A stretch of 64,000 nt of DNA from Aurantimonas aggregata (GTDB taxonomy: Bacteria > Pseudomonadota > Alphaproteobacteria > Rhizobiales > Rhizobiaceae). Made by a program: the position numbers and the translations under genes. Location: positions 122,499 through 186,498 of the forward strand of contig NZ_JAAAMJ010000007.1 in NCBI RefSeq assembly GCF_010500835.1. The letters are read 5' to 3'. The notes under the pieces were generated by a model. It saw only the letters and a list, made by a program, of their open reading frames with translations. It did no database searches and was not told where the DNA came from. Shown piece by piece: positions 38,770 through 48,880 of the stretch (its first letter is position 1; each line of letters begins with the position of its first letter).

Positions 38770-40377
38770 GTGACGGGCGCCACCGATCGCCGGTTGCGCG
38801 TCGGCCTCGGGCTCGGTGCGGCCGCACTCCTTGCCGTCTATCTCGTCGGGGGATTCGTCGTCTTGTTCGTCGCGACGGACGCCGTGCCGGATGCCGGTGC
38901 GCTGATCGGCGATGCCTATCTCGTCGGCGTGGTGCTGTTCACGCTGGAACAGGCGCTGCTGTCGACGCTGCTGGCGGTCGCCGGCGCCGTGCCGCTGGCG
39001 GTGGCGCTGCACCGGGCACGGTTTCCGGGCCGGGCCCTGGTGCTGCGGCTGTTCCTTTTGCCGCAGGCGCTGCCGGTACTGGTCGGCGCCCTGGCGATCA
39101 TCACTATATGGGGCCGCAACGGGGTGCTTTCCGGCACGCTTGTTTCGCTCGGCCTGCCGCGGCTCGATCTCTACGGCCTGCCGGGCATCCTGATCGCCCA
39201 CGTGTTCTTCAACCTGCCGCTGGCGGCCCGGCTGATGGTCGCCGCGCTCGATCGCGTGCCGGCGGAGAGCTGGAAGCTCGCCGGGCAACTGGCGCTGACG
39301 CCCGTCGCGGTCTTCCGGCTGATCGAATGGCCGGCGATCCGCACCGTGCTGCCGGCGGCCGCGAGCCTGATCTTCATGCTCTGCGTGACCAGCTTCACGC
39401 TGGTCCTGGTGCTCGGCGGCGGGCCGGGCGCGACGACGCTGGAAGTCGCGATCTACCAGGCGCTGCGCTACGATTTCGATCCCGGCCGCGCCATCGCCCT
39501 GTCGCTGCTGCAGATCGGCCTGACCGCGGCGATCCTGATGCTGGCGACGCGGCTCGGCGGCGACGTCGCGGCGGGCTTCGGCCTCGGCGGGCGGGCGCGG
39601 CGCTACGATCGGGGCGGCCTGACGGCGAGGCTCGGCATCGGCGCCATCCTCGTCGTCGGAATCGCCTTCGTGCTGTCGCCCTTCGCCGCGATCCTCGTGC
39701 GCGGCCTCGCCGCCGATCTCGGCGCGCTGCTTGCCGACCCCGCCGTCCAGAGCGCCGCCGCGACCAGCCTCGTCATCGCCGTTGCTGCGGCAAGCCTGTC
39801 GCTGATCCTGTCGGCCCTGGTGGTGCTGGCGATCGAGGCGCTGGGCATGCGGTCGCGCCGGGCGCGGGGGCTGGAACTGGCGGCGAGCCTCGTCCTCGTC
39901 GTCTCGCCGGTCGTCGTCGGGGCCGGCTGGTTCCTGGCGCTGCGTCAGGTGACGGACGTGTTTGCCGCCGCGCCCTATGTCGTTGTCGCGACCAATGCGG
40001 CGATGGCGGTGCCGTTCGCGGTGCGCATCCTCGGGCCGGCGCTGGCGTCGGCCAACGCCGAAAGCGGGCGGCTCGCCGACAGTCTCGGCCTTGCCGGCCT
40101 GGCGCGGCTTCGATACGTCGACGGGCCGGCGATGCGGGCCCCGCTCGGCCTCGCCTTCGCCTTCGCGCTGGCGATCTCGCTCGGCGACCTCGGCGCGGTC
40201 GCTCTGTTCGGCAACCAGGATTTCGTCACCCTGCCGTATCTCCTCCTGCAGCGCATGGGCAGCTACCGGACCACCGACGCGGCGGGCCTGGCGCTGATCC
40301 TCGGCGTGCTCTGCCTGGGGCTGATGCTGCTGGCCGAGCGCGGGCTGGCCGGTTCGTCGCGGGTCAGCTCCCGATGA
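38770..40377 (+). CDS. thiP: Thiamine ABC transporter permease
   Basis: This is a 535-residue fused permease with about 12 transmembrane helices and two binding-protein-dependent transport modules. The first module carries the EAA-type loop 'ESWKLAGQLALTPVAVFRLIEWPAI', the second 'ESGRLADSLGLAGLARLRYVDGPAM'. This double-permease architecture is typical of ThiP. The GTG start has only a weak ribosome site. Its stop overlaps the thiQ start (ATGA). Confidence 0.94.
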   Translation: MTGATDRRLRVGLGLGAAALLAVYLVGGFVVLFVATDAVPDAGALIGDAYLVGVVLFTLEQALLSTLLAVAGAVPLAVALHRARFPGRALVLRLFLLPQALPVLVGALAIITIWGRNGVLSGTLVSLGLPRLDLYGLPGILIAHVFFNLPLAARLMVAALDRVPAESWKLAGQLALTPVAVFRLIEWPAIRTVLPAAASLIFMLCVTSFTLVLVLGGGPGATTLEVAIYQALRYDFDPGRAIALSLLQIGLTAAILMLATRLGGDVAAGFGLGGRARRYDRGGLTARLGIGAILVVGIAFVLSPFAAILVRGLAADLGALLADPAVQSAAATSLVIAVAAASLSLILSALVVLAIEALGMRSRRARGLELAASLVLVVSPVVVGAGWFLALRQVTDVFAAAPYVVVATNAAMAVPFAVRILGPALASANAESGRLADSLGLAGLARLRYVDGPAMRAPLGLAFAFALAISLGDLGAVALFGNQDFVTLPYLLLQRMGSYRTTDAAGLALILGVLCLGLMLLAERGLAGSSRVSSR

Positions 40378-41111
40378 GCGCGGCCCCGGCGCTTCGCCTC
40401 GACGGTGTCCGCTTCGCCTACGAGGCGATGCGGATGCGGTTCGATCTCGTGGTCGAGCCGGGCGAGTGGCTGGCGCTGATCGGGCCGAGCGGGGCCGGCA
40501 AGTCGACCCTGCTCGACCTGGCCGCCGGCTTTGCCGAGCCGGATGCCGGCCGCGTGCTGGTCGCCGGCGTCGACGTCACAAGCCGACCGCCGGCGGAACG
40601 CCCGCTCAGCATCCTCTTCCAGGACAACAATCTGTTTCCGCATCTCGACGTCTTTCGCAACGTCGCGCTCGGCATCGCCCCGGGCCTGCGTGTGTCTCCA
40701 GCCGACCGGACGAGGGTCGCCGCCGCGCTTGACGCTGTCGGCCTCGCCGGTTTCGAGAAGCGGCGTCCGGCCGAGATGTCCGGCGGCGAACGCCAGCGCG
40801 TGGCGCTGGCACGGGCGTTCCTGCGCGACCGGCCGCTGCTCCTGCTCGACGAGCCGTTCGCGGCGCTCGGCCCGGCGCTGCGGCAGGAAATGCTCGAACT
40901 GCTTCAGCGCCTGCGCGCCGAGCGGCAGGGCGGGCCGGCGGCCGTGGTGATGGTCACGCATCACCCCGAGGATGCCGCCGAGCATGCCGATCGGGTCGCC
41001 TTTCTCGAAGCGGGCGAGATCGTCGCGGTGGGGCCGACGCGAGACGTTCTGACGGGGCAGGGCGAGCCGCGCATCGCGGCCTATCTCGGCACTGCAAAAC
41101 CCGGGACGTGA
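40374..41111 (+). CDS. thiQ: Thiamine ABC transporter ATP-binding protein
   Basis: This is a 245-residue ABC ATPase: Walker A GPSGAGKST, Q-loop ILFQDNNLFPHLDVFRNVALGI (ThiQ-like), signature MSGGERQRVALARAF, Walker B LLLLDEPFAALGPALRQEML, and H-loop MVTHHPEDA. It energises thiamine import with ThiP and ThiB and ends the riboswitch-controlled thiBPQ operon. The start overlaps the thiP stop by 4 bp. Confidence 0.94.
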   Translation: MSAAPALRLDGVRFAYEAMRMRFDLVVEPGEWLALIGPSGAGKSTLLDLAAGFAEPDAGRVLVAGVDVTSRPPAERPLSILFQDNNLFPHLDVFRNVALGIAPGLRVSPADRTRVAAALDAVGLAGFEKRRPAEMSGGERQRVALARAFLRDRPLLLLDEPFAALGPALRQEMLELLQRLRAERQGGPAAVVMVTHHPEDAAEHADRVAFLEAGEIVAVGPTRDVLTGQGEPRIAAYLGTAKPGT

Positions 41112-41320
41112 CGCAATTCGGGCGAAATTCTCTTCTACGCCAATGTGATCCACGAGGGGCTTCGTCGAATCATTTTACGGTGCGTGTTGCGGATCGTCTC
41201 TTCCGCACCGCGAAGCGATTCGGATAGAGCTGGTAACCGGGCGACGGAAGATGATCTTCCGCGGCCATTCGGCGGGGGCGGCATATCGCAGCGATGGAAA
41301 TGACGTCCAAGGCCTGCGCC

Positions 41321-42826
41321 ATGACACGGTGGGCACGTGCGGCGCTCGCCAGCACGGCCCTCGTCGCGCTTCTGACTGCCGGTGCGTGCACCACGCTGGA
41401 AGACGGTCTCGACCTCGCGAGCCCGGTCGACGGCAGCGTGCGCTCCGGCTACGTCGCGACGCGCCAGCCGATCACCTTCGAAAACGTCCAGGCCAGTGAT
41501 CCCCAATCGTCGATCGGCCGTTCGCAGCACCCGAAGATCCTGGCGGCCTATGGCGGCGCCTATTCCGACCCGAAGCTCGAGCGGATGCTGGCGACGATCA
41601 TCGGCCGGTTGCAGGCCGAGACCGCCGATCCCAACCGGGCCTACCGGATCACCATCCTGAATTCGCCCAACATCAACGCCTTCGCGTTGCCGGGCGGCTA
41701 CGTCTACATCACCCGCGGCCTGCTCGCGCTGGCCAACGATTCGGCCGAGGTGGCGGCGGTGATCGGCCATGAGATGGGCCATGTGACGGCCAATCACGGC
41801 ATCGAGCGCCAGCAACGCGAGCAGGCGGCCGAGATCGCCAGCCGCGTGGTCAGCGAAGTCCTCGCCAGCGAGCCGGCCGGCCAGATCGCTTTGGCGCGCG
41901 GCAAGCTGAGCCTGGCGCAGTTCTCCCGCCAGCAGGAGCTGCAGGCCGACGTCATCGGGATCAAGCACATCGCAAGGGCCGGCTACGACCCGTTCGCCGC
42001 GGCGCGCTTCCTCAAGGCGATGGATTCGTTTTCGCAGTTCCGCAACGCCTTCCAGGCGGGCAGTGCCGATCTCGACTTCCTCGCCTCGCACCCGTCGGCG
42101 CCGCAGCGCATCGAGCTTGCCGAGCGCCACGCGCGCGAAGCACAGGTCGCGCAAGGCCAGGGCGCGACGGACCGGGAACGCTATCTGAACGGCATCGACG
42201 GCATGCTGTTCGGTGATTCCGCCGCCGAAGGCTACGTGCGCGAAAACCGCTTCTATCATCCGGGACTGAGCATCACCTTCGCCGCGCCGGAAGGCTTCGT
42301 CATCGACAACACCGCCGAGGCGGTGCTCGCCACCGGGCCGAACGACATGGCGCTGCGTTTCGACGGCGTCGCCCTGCCGACCTCGACCAGCCTCGTCGAC
42401 TACGTCAACAGCGGCTGGATCGGCGGTCTCGAGCGCGACAGCATCCGCCAGCGCCGGATCGGCACGCTGGACGCCGTCTCGGCCCGGGCCAAGGGCGGGG
42501 AGTATGCATTCGACGTGACGGTGGTGCGGGTCGGCGGGCAGGTCTACCGCTTCCTGACGGCGGTGCCGTCGCGGGAGGCCGGATCGGTCGGCTCGATCGC
42601 CGAGCGGGTCGCCAATTCCTTCCGGGTGCTGAGCCCGGCGGAGAAGGCGTCGCTGAAGCCGCTTCGGGTGCGCATCGTCACCGCCGGCGTCGGCGATACC
42701 GCCACCTCGATGGCCAGCCGCATGGTCGGCGTCGACCGCAAGACGGACATGTTCCGCCTGCTCAACGACCTCGACCGCAACGACGCGGTCCGGCCTGGTG
42801 CGCGCTACAAGATCGTCGCGGAGTAG
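41321..42826 (+). CDS. M48 family metalloprotease lipoprotein
   Basis: This is a ~501-residue protein. The ATG at 41321 gives a lipoprotein signal (MTRWARAALASTALVALLTAGAC; Cys23 lipidated); an ATG at 41294 is an alternative. Zinc motif HEMGH lies at ~150-154 with the downstream Glu in RQQELQADVIG. The region after ~260 is a separate C-terminal domain ending in a LysM-like stretch (VGDTATSMASRMVGVDRKTDMFRLLNDLD). Architecture resembles BepA/LoiP-type envelope quality-control proteases. It converges on rpoH with a shared terminator. Confidence 0.88.
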   Translation: MTRWARAALASTALVALLTAGACTTLEDGLDLASPVDGSVRSGYVATRQPITFENVQASDPQSSIGRSQHPKILAAYGGAYSDPKLERMLATIIGRLQAETADPNRAYRITILNSPNINAFALPGGYVYITRGLLALANDSAEVAAVIGHEMGHVTANHGIERQQREQAAEIASRVVSEVLASEPAGQIALARGKLSLAQFSRQQELQADVIGIKHIARAGYDPFAAARFLKAMDSFSQFRNAFQAGSADLDFLASHPSAPQRIELAERHAREAQVAQGQGATDRERYLNGIDGMLFGDSAAEGYVRENRFYHPGLSITFAAPEGFVIDNTAEAVLATGPNDMALRFDGVALPTSTSLVDYVNSGWIGGLERDSIRQRRIGTLDAVSARAKGGEYAFDVTVVRVGGQVYRFLTAVPSREAGSVGSIAERVANSFRVLSPAEKASLKPLRVRIVTAGVGDTATSMASRMVGVDRKTDMFRLLNDLDRNDAVRPGARYKIVAE

Positions 42827-42870
42827 GCGGTCCGCCATTGGCAGCCCGTTCGGCTGCGCGACATCACCCG

Positions 42871-42909
42871 GACAAACAAAAGGCCGCTACGCGCGGCCTT
42901 TTGTTTGTC
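42871..42909. terminator. Bidirectional terminator between M48 protease and rpoH
   Basis: A perfect 17-bp inverted repeat (GACAAACAAAAGGCCGC / GCGGCCTTTTGTTTGTC) surrounds the loop TACGC. The A-rich and T-rich ends give a U-tract in either direction, fitting the convergent genes on both sides. Confidence 0.93.
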
Positions 42910-42927
42910 GAATAGCGGGTGAAGACG

Positions 42928-43794
<867 letters not shown>

Positions 43795-43872
43795 AGACTA
43801 CCCTCCGGTCTAACGTCTCAGGCTAACGGCCGATCGTGCGAAGCCGCATGGCCGCGCAGCCGGTACAGGAGT

Positions 43873-43897
43873 AATGCGCCGCGCACGCTAACGTTCC
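43873..43897 (-). promoter_or_regulatory. Candidate EcfG promoter of rpoH
   Basis: On the minus strand GGAAC (43897-43893) and CATT (43876-43873) are 16 nt apart, one mismatch from GGAAC-N16-CGTT. It sits 79 bp upstream of the rpoH start codon. Confidence 0.4.
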
Positions 43898-44024
43898 CGG
43901 AGGGGAAAACTTTTTGGCGAAATGTAGGGGAGCACCGCCGGATGGCAAGCGGCATGGTGCCGAGCCGCAACGATACGACGATCGTAGCACCGGCTTGGCC
44001 GATCCGGAAGACAGTTGAAACGAA

Positions 44025-44057
44025 AAGACCGGCCGATCCCTTCGGATGGCCGGTCTT
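44025..44057 (-). terminator. Terminator of carD
   Basis: A 10-bp stem AAGACCGGCC/GGCCGGTCTT with an inner ATCC/GGAT pairing is followed on the minus strand by TTTTC. It lies 45 bp after the carD stop. Confidence 0.85.
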
Positions 44058-44102
44058 GATGCGTCGGCCGTCAGGCCGCGCGCGGGCGATGAGGGGCTGG
44101 CG

Positions 44103-44744
44103 TCAGGCCGCCTTTTCCTGCTCGGTCTCGGCAGCGGCGGGTTCGCCCGCCTCGGCCTCGACCGGCTCGTCCGCCTCGCCTACGGTTTCGGCCTCGCCCT
44201 CGGCTTCGGCGTTCTTGGGCAAGCGCTTCGGGCCCTTGTTGAGGTTGAGCTCGATCAGCTGCACTGCCTCGGTATCGGACACTTCGTTGACTGCGGCGAG
44301 CTCGCGCGCCATCCGCCCGAGGGCGGCTTCATAGAGCTGGCGCTCGGAATAGGACTGCTCCGGCTGGCTCTCGGCCCGGTACAGGTCGCGGACCACCTCG
44401 GCGATCTGGATCAGGTCGCCGGAATTGATCTTCGCATCGTATTCCTGGGCGCGACGGCTCCACATCGTCTTCTTCACGCGGGCACGGCCCTGCACGACCT
44501 TGAGGGCGCGTTCGACGAAATCGGTCTCGGAAAGCTTGCGCATGCCGACCGCCTCGGCCTTCGCGACCGGCACCTTCAGGCGCATCTTGTCCTTCTCGAA
44601 GTCGATGACGAAGAGCTCGAGCGTCATGCCCGCCACTTCCTGGTCCTCGATCGCGACGATCTGGCCAACGCCATGGGCGGGGTAGACGATGCTCTCGCCG
44701 GTCCGGAAGCCGTGACGGCTGGATGCCTTCTTCTGACTGCTCAT
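44103..44744 (-). CDS. carD: CarD/CdnL family RNA polymerase-binding regulator
   Basis: This is a 213-residue protein. The N-terminal RNAP-interaction domain (~15-75) reads GESIVYPAHGVGQIVAIEDQEVAGMTLELFVIDFEKDKMRLKVPV. The helical DNA-binding domain (~85-170) includes 'KTMWSRRAQEYDAKINSGDLIQIAEVVRDLYR' and 'SYSERQLYEAALGRMARELA'. The C-terminal ~45 residues are an acidic Ala/Glu tail. CarD stabilises open promoter complexes, especially at rRNA promoters. It has its own terminator, so it is probably monocistronic. Confidence 0.94.
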   Translation of the reverse strand: MSSQKKASSRHGFRTGESIVYPAHGVGQIVAIEDQEVAGMTLELFVIDFEKDKMRLKVPVAKAEAVGMRKLSETDFVERALKVVQGRARVKKTMWSRRAQEYDAKINSGDLIQIAEVVRDLYRAESQPEQSYSERQLYEAALGRMARELAAVNEVSDTEAVQLIELNLNKGPKRLPKNAEAEGEAETVGEADEPVEAEAGEPAAAETEQEKAA

Positions 44745-45188
44745 ACGCTTTTTCTAACTCCCTGTTGTGCCCGGCCGCGACAGCCGCTAGACACGGGTGG
44801 ACGACGCAAGGTCGCCAATTGAAGGGGCCCGCCGCAGGGCGCGCTGCAGCCGACGGTCGAATTCCGTGCAGGCACCCTCGATTAAGCCGCCGGAAGCGTC
44901 CGGTCCTGCTGGACCGTTCTGTCTCCGATGGTGAGGGAGCGTCCTTTCGGAAATTACCACGGGCGCAATTCTGTGTGGCTGACAGACCACAGCGCCCGAC
45001 TGTCCTTCGGATAGTACACGCTCCTGACGAAAAATTCAAGTTTATTGGGTGTTTCCGGTGCGCCGGTGCAGTGCGGCATTAAACGTGCCCCGGTGCCGGG
45101 GGCGTCGCCGCCGTTTCGGCGTCGCGCGCAGCCTCTCGGCTTACGCGTCTCACGGCCGGATCGTGATTTTACCTTTAGCGGTCTGCAG
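44745..45188. other. 444-bp intergenic region upstream of carD
   Basis: This spacer lies between the crp/fnr stop and the carD start, with both genes on the minus strand. It contains a small CGGTCC-tgct-GGACCG hairpin at 44901-44916 and an AT-rich patch near 45028-45050 that may hold the carD promoter. No protein or RNA gene is supported. Confidence 0.4.
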
Positions 45189-45947
45189 TTAGTCGACCGA
45201 CATCGACTGGGCACCCATGGTGATCGGCACGCGCATGTGCAGATAATTCGGGTCGAAGTCACCTGCCCGCGCCAGCGCAGGCCAGTTCTTGATCGTCAGC
45301 CTGGCACGCTCGCGATCGAGCAGCCCTTCCTGCTTGAACTCCTGCAACACCCGGTTGACGGTCACCACCGTAAGCCCCAGCGCGTCGGCTAGCTCGTGCT
45401 GGGTCAGCGGGAGATGGAAGACGTCGCTCGGCGCCAGGCCGACGGCACGCAGCCGCACGGCGAGTTCGCAAAGGAGATGCGCCGTCCGGCTCTTGCCGGT
45501 GCGCCGGCCGAGGCCGACCATCCACTCGCGGAATATGGCGCCGTCGATCAGGGTCTCCAGCCACAGCGCGGCCGCGACGTTCGGGCGCGATATGCAAAGC
45601 TCCCAGATCGCGTCGTGCGGGATGAAGCCGATGCGCGATCGGGTGGTGGAGGCGAAGTTGTGATCCATCCGATGGATGTGCAGGCTGTGCAGGTCGGGGA
45701 TATCGCCGGGAACGTGGAACGCGATGATCTGCCGCTTGCCGTCGCGGATGTCGCGATACCGGCAGGTGAAGCCGTCGACCAGCACGCAGCACTGGTTCAC
45801 GTCGTCGCCCTCGCGGACGATGTCTACGTCCGCCTCGACTTCCTTCGTCGTGATCGGCAGTTTCGTGATCGCAGCGCGATCTGCATCATCAAGATCCGCG
45901 ACGAGATCGAGACGGCGGACCAGCGCCCTGCGAGCGTCATCCGCCAT
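45189..45947 (-). CDS. Crp/Fnr family transcriptional regulator
   Basis: This 252-residue protein starts at ATG 45947 (GGAGGGG 6 nt upstream). The cyclic-nucleotide-binding-like beta-roll at ~15-130 includes EGDDVNQCCVLVDGFTCRYRDIRDGKRQIIAFHVPGDIPDL. The winged HTH at ~175-235 is 'LPLTQHELADALGLTVVTVNRVLQEFKQEGLL'. The N-terminal Cys cluster of FNR is absent, so direct oxygen sensing by Fe-S is unlikely. Similar alphaproteobacterial regulators respond to unknown signals. Target genes are not identifiable here. Confidence 0.88.
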   Translation of the reverse strand: MADDARRALVRRLDLVADLDDADRAAITKLPITTKEVEADVDIVREGDDVNQCCVLVDGFTCRYRDIRDGKRQIIAFHVPGDIPDLHSLHIHRMDHNFASTTRSRIGFIPHDAIWELCISRPNVAAALWLETLIDGAIFREWMVGLGRRTGKSRTAHLLCELAVRLRAVGLAPSDVFHLPLTQHELADALGLTVVTVNRVLQEFKQEGLLDRERARLTIKNWPALARAGDFDPNYLHMRVPITMGAQSMSVD

Positions 45948-46111
45948 GAAATTCCCCTCCGTCATGCATCGGTCTTCACCTCTTGTCGCTTCCAGGTAGA
46001 CCGATGCGAATTTCGTTCTGCCATTCTGTATAGCCGTCGTCGCATCCGCCGCACGCCGGGGCAAGGCCCGGGCATGACGGGGGCAATCTCCCACCTTGCG
46101 GCCTCGGCGCG

Positions 46112-47281
46112 TCAGTTGCGGTTCAGTGCCCGCTCTGCGAGGCGCACCCAGAAGCTGGCACCGAAAGCGATGGCATCGTCGGAGAAGTCGTAGGTCGGAC
46201 TGTGCAGCGTGGCGCTGTCGCCATTGCCGATGAAGATGTAGGCGCCGGGCTTTTCTTCCAGCATGTAGGAGAAGTCCTCGCCCGCCATCATCGGCGCGGC
46301 GTCGGGATCGACATTGGCGGTCCCGACGATCTCGCCGGCCACCGCCGCGCAGAACGCCGCCTCCGCAGCGTCATTGATGGTGATCGGATAGTTCCGGTCG
46401 AAATCGATGTCGACGCCGGCCCCGTGCGCGGCACAGATGCCGGCGGCGATGCCGCGCAGCCGCTCCTCGGCGAGGTCGCGCATCGCCGGATCGAGCGACC
46501 GCACCGTGCCGGAGACGATCGCGGTGTCGGGGATGATGTTGTGGGCAAAGCCCGCATGCACCTGCGTCACCGAGACGACCAGCGACTTCAGCGGATCGGC
46601 ATTGCGCCCGGCGATGGCCTGAAGCGCCTGCACCAGCGCGGCGGCCACGGGGATCGGGTCGACGGTGCGGTGGGGCAGGGCCGCATGACCGCCGCGTCCC
46701 TGCACGGTGATGATGAACTCGTCGGTGGAGGCCATGATCGGCCCCGCCCGGACGCCGAACTTCCCGACCGCCATGCCGGGAAGGTTGTGCATGCCGAAGA
46801 CCCGGCCGATCGGCCAGCGGGCAAACAGCCCGTCGTCCATCATCGCCTTGGCGCCGGCACCGCCCTCTTCGGCGGGCTGGAAGATCAGCGCCACGGTGCC
46901 GTCGAAGGCGCGGGATTCGGCGAGGCTGCGGGCCGCGCCCAGCAGCATCGCCGTGTGACCGTCGTGGCCACAGGCGTGCATGGCGCCGGGGCGTCCGGAG
47001 GCATAGGCAAGTCCGGTCTCCTCGACGACCGGCAGCGCGTCCATGTCGGCGCGAAGGCCGATCGCCGGGCCTCCCGGTCCGCCCCGTCCGTGGATCAGCC
47101 CGACGACGCCGGTGCGGCCGATCCCCGTCACAACCTCGTCGCAGCCGAATTCCCGCAGCTTGCCGGCGACGAATTCGGCCGTGTCGACGACGTCGTAGAG
47201 GATCTCCGGATTGGTATGCAGATGCTGGCGCCAGGCGGCGATCTCCGGCTGGCTTTCGGCAATTCGGTTATTGACAGGCAT
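46112..47281 (-). CDS. M20 family amidohydrolase (hippurate hydrolase-like)
   Basis: This is a 389-residue M20D metalloenzyme. Metal-binding motifs include MHACGHDGHTAMLLGAAR and the catalytic Glu pair in IFQPAEEGGAGAKAMMDDGLF. The dimerisation insert begins 'FIITVQGRGGHAALPHRTVDPI', and the C-terminal metal ligand region reads 'MMAGEDFSYMLEEKPGAYIFIGNG'. Such enzymes cleave N-acyl or N-aroyl amino acids. The start at 47281 gives the family length. It is transcribed divergently from the D,D-carboxypeptidase gene. Confidence 0.9.
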   Translation of the reverse strand: MPVNNRIAESQPEIAAWRQHLHTNPEILYDVVDTAEFVAGKLREFGCDEVVTGIGRTGVVGLIHGRGGPGGPAIGLRADMDALPVVEETGLAYASGRPGAMHACGHDGHTAMLLGAARSLAESRAFDGTVALIFQPAEEGGAGAKAMMDDGLFARWPIGRVFGMHNLPGMAVGKFGVRAGPIMASTDEFIITVQGRGGHAALPHRTVDPIPVAAALVQALQAIAGRNADPLKSLVVSVTQVHAGFAHNIIPDTAIVSGTVRSLDPAMRDLAEERLRGIAAGICAAHGAGVDIDFDRNYPITINDAAEAAFCAAVAGEIVGTANVDPDAAPMMAGEDFSYMLEEKPGAYIFIGNGDSATLHSPTYDFSDDAIAFGASFWVRLAERALNRN

Positions 47282-47439
47282 CGATGCTTTCCGGTCTTCC
47301 TGTTCGTGGCACACAAGGGCGTGACATTCGCGCGCCGCCTGACTTCGCCATGCTCGCGTCACAGCCTTCGGCTAGGCGCCCGCCACATGCAAGCGTGGCA
47401 AGGCGCGCAGCCTGACTGCAATCAGTGAAGGAATCCAGC

Positions 47440-48870
47440 GTGACGACGCTTCCCTCCCGTCGATTTCGTGTCCTAACCGGGTTTTGCGTCGCAGCGTCCA
47501 TCTTCGTTGCCGCACCGGTTTCCGGACAGCCGGCCCCGGCCAAGCCAACCGAAACGGACGCCCCGCGCGAAGCGGGGATGGCTTCGATCGTCGTCGACGT
47601 CGCTTCCGGCAAGGTCCTGTCGCAGGAGCACGCGACCGAGCGGCGCTACCCGGCCTCCACCACCAAGCTGATGACCGCCTACCTGGCGCTGAAGGCTGTC
47701 GAGGCCGGCGAGTTCGGCCTCGACAGTCCGGTCATCATGACGCGGGAGGCGGCGGCGGAGGCGCCCAGCAAGATGGGCTTCCAGCCCGGATCGGTGATGC
47801 GACTGGACATGGCCCTGCGGATGCTGCTGGTGAAGTCGGCGAACGACGTCGCCCACGCGATCGGCCAGGCGCTTGCCGGCGGCTCGCTGGAGGACTTCGT
47901 CGCGATGATGAACGCCGAAGCGTTGCGCCTCGGCATGAAGGATACGCGCTTCATCAACGCCAACGGCCTGCCGGGAGAAGGACAGTATTCCAGCGCCAAG
48001 GACCTGGCGATGCTCGGCGTAGCGATCCGGCGGGACTTCCCGGCCTTCAGCGACTATTTCGGCACCGAGGCGATCGCCGCCGGCAACGCCATCATGAAGA
48101 ACGGCAACAAGCTGCTTGGCCGCTTCGACGGCGCCGAGGGCATGAAGACCGGCTATATATGCGCGTCGGGGTTCAACCTCGTCTCCTCGGCGACGCGTGA
48201 CGGGCGAACCCTCGTCGCGGTGGTCATCGGCGCCAACGGCACGATCCCGCGCGAGCGCCGGTCGGCCGAGATCCTCGAGGCCGGGTTCAAGGCGGATCTC
48301 GCCGCGATCGACACGACGCTCGACGAGTTGCCGGTCTCGGCCGGCGAGCCCGTCGACATCAGCGACTACATCTGCTCGGCTAAGGGCCGCACCGATCGGG
48401 CCAACGAGCGGCAGGCCGATGCCGACCGCGACGAGGTCTTCGGCTCTCCCTATCTGCATGAGTTGAACCGGCCCGAGATCGTCGTGCCGGTCAGCCTCGG
48501 TGGTGCGGCCGGCAACGACATCGTGGAGGCGGGCGTGTCGGTGATCGATGCCTATGGCATCCCGATTCCGACCTGGCGCCCGGAACAGCCGACCGGTGTG
48601 CTCGCCCTGACCCCCGAAGATGTCGGCGTGTCGCAGGGCGCCGGTGTGCTGACGGAAGGAGAGGATCCGGTCGAGACCAGCGCCGCCGTGCGGGCGAATG
48701 TCCTGGGATCGCTGCCGGATTCGGCGGACGAAGGCTCCGAGGAATCGCCCGGATCCAGCGACCTCGCCGGGACGGACGGCAAGTCCCCGCGGCTCGGCAG
48801 CAGCTTCGACGATGCGCCGCTGCGCCCCGGTGCCGATGTTCCGATCCCCGCTGAGCGGGCGACCAATTGA
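47440..48870 (+). CDS. D-alanyl-D-alanine carboxypeptidase (S11, PBP5/6-like)
   Basis: This 476-residue protein has a GTG start with AAGGA 8 nt upstream. The signal peptide covers ~1-30. The serine-type PBP triad is complete: Ser73-x-x-Lys76 in PASTTK, SAN at 133-135, and KTG in GMKTGYICASG. The penicillin-binding domain ends near 270. The remaining ~200 residues form an acidic, Ser/Pro-rich extension without a recognisable amphipathic membrane anchor, which is longer than usual. It trims peptidoglycan pentapeptides in the periplasm. Confidence 0.92.
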   Translation: MTTLPSRRFRVLTGFCVAASIFVAAPVSGQPAPAKPTETDAPREAGMASIVVDVASGKVLSQEHATERRYPASTTKLMTAYLALKAVEAGEFGLDSPVIMTREAAAEAPSKMGFQPGSVMRLDMALRMLLVKSANDVAHAIGQALAGGSLEDFVAMMNAEALRLGMKDTRFINANGLPGEGQYSSAKDLAMLGVAIRRDFPAFSDYFGTEAIAAGNAIMKNGNKLLGRFDGAEGMKTGYICASGFNLVSSATRDGRTLVAVVIGANGTIPRERRSAEILEAGFKADLAAIDTTLDELPVSAGEPVDISDYICSAKGRTDRANERQADADRDEVFGSPYLHELNRPEIVVPVSLGGAAGNDIVEAGVSVIDAYGIPIPTWRPEQPTGVLALTPEDVGVSQGAGVLTEGEDPVETSAAVRANVLGSLPDSADEGSEESPGSSDLAGTDGKSPRLGSSFDDAPLRPGADVPIPAERATN

Positions 48871-48880
48871 CCGCGTCCCG

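Larger units (their letters stand above)
43795..44102. other. 308-bp rpoH/carD intergenic region
   Basis: This spacer contains the rpoH leader with an EcfG-like promoter candidate on its left side and the carD terminator hairpin on its right side. No protein frame is supported. Confidence 0.5.
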
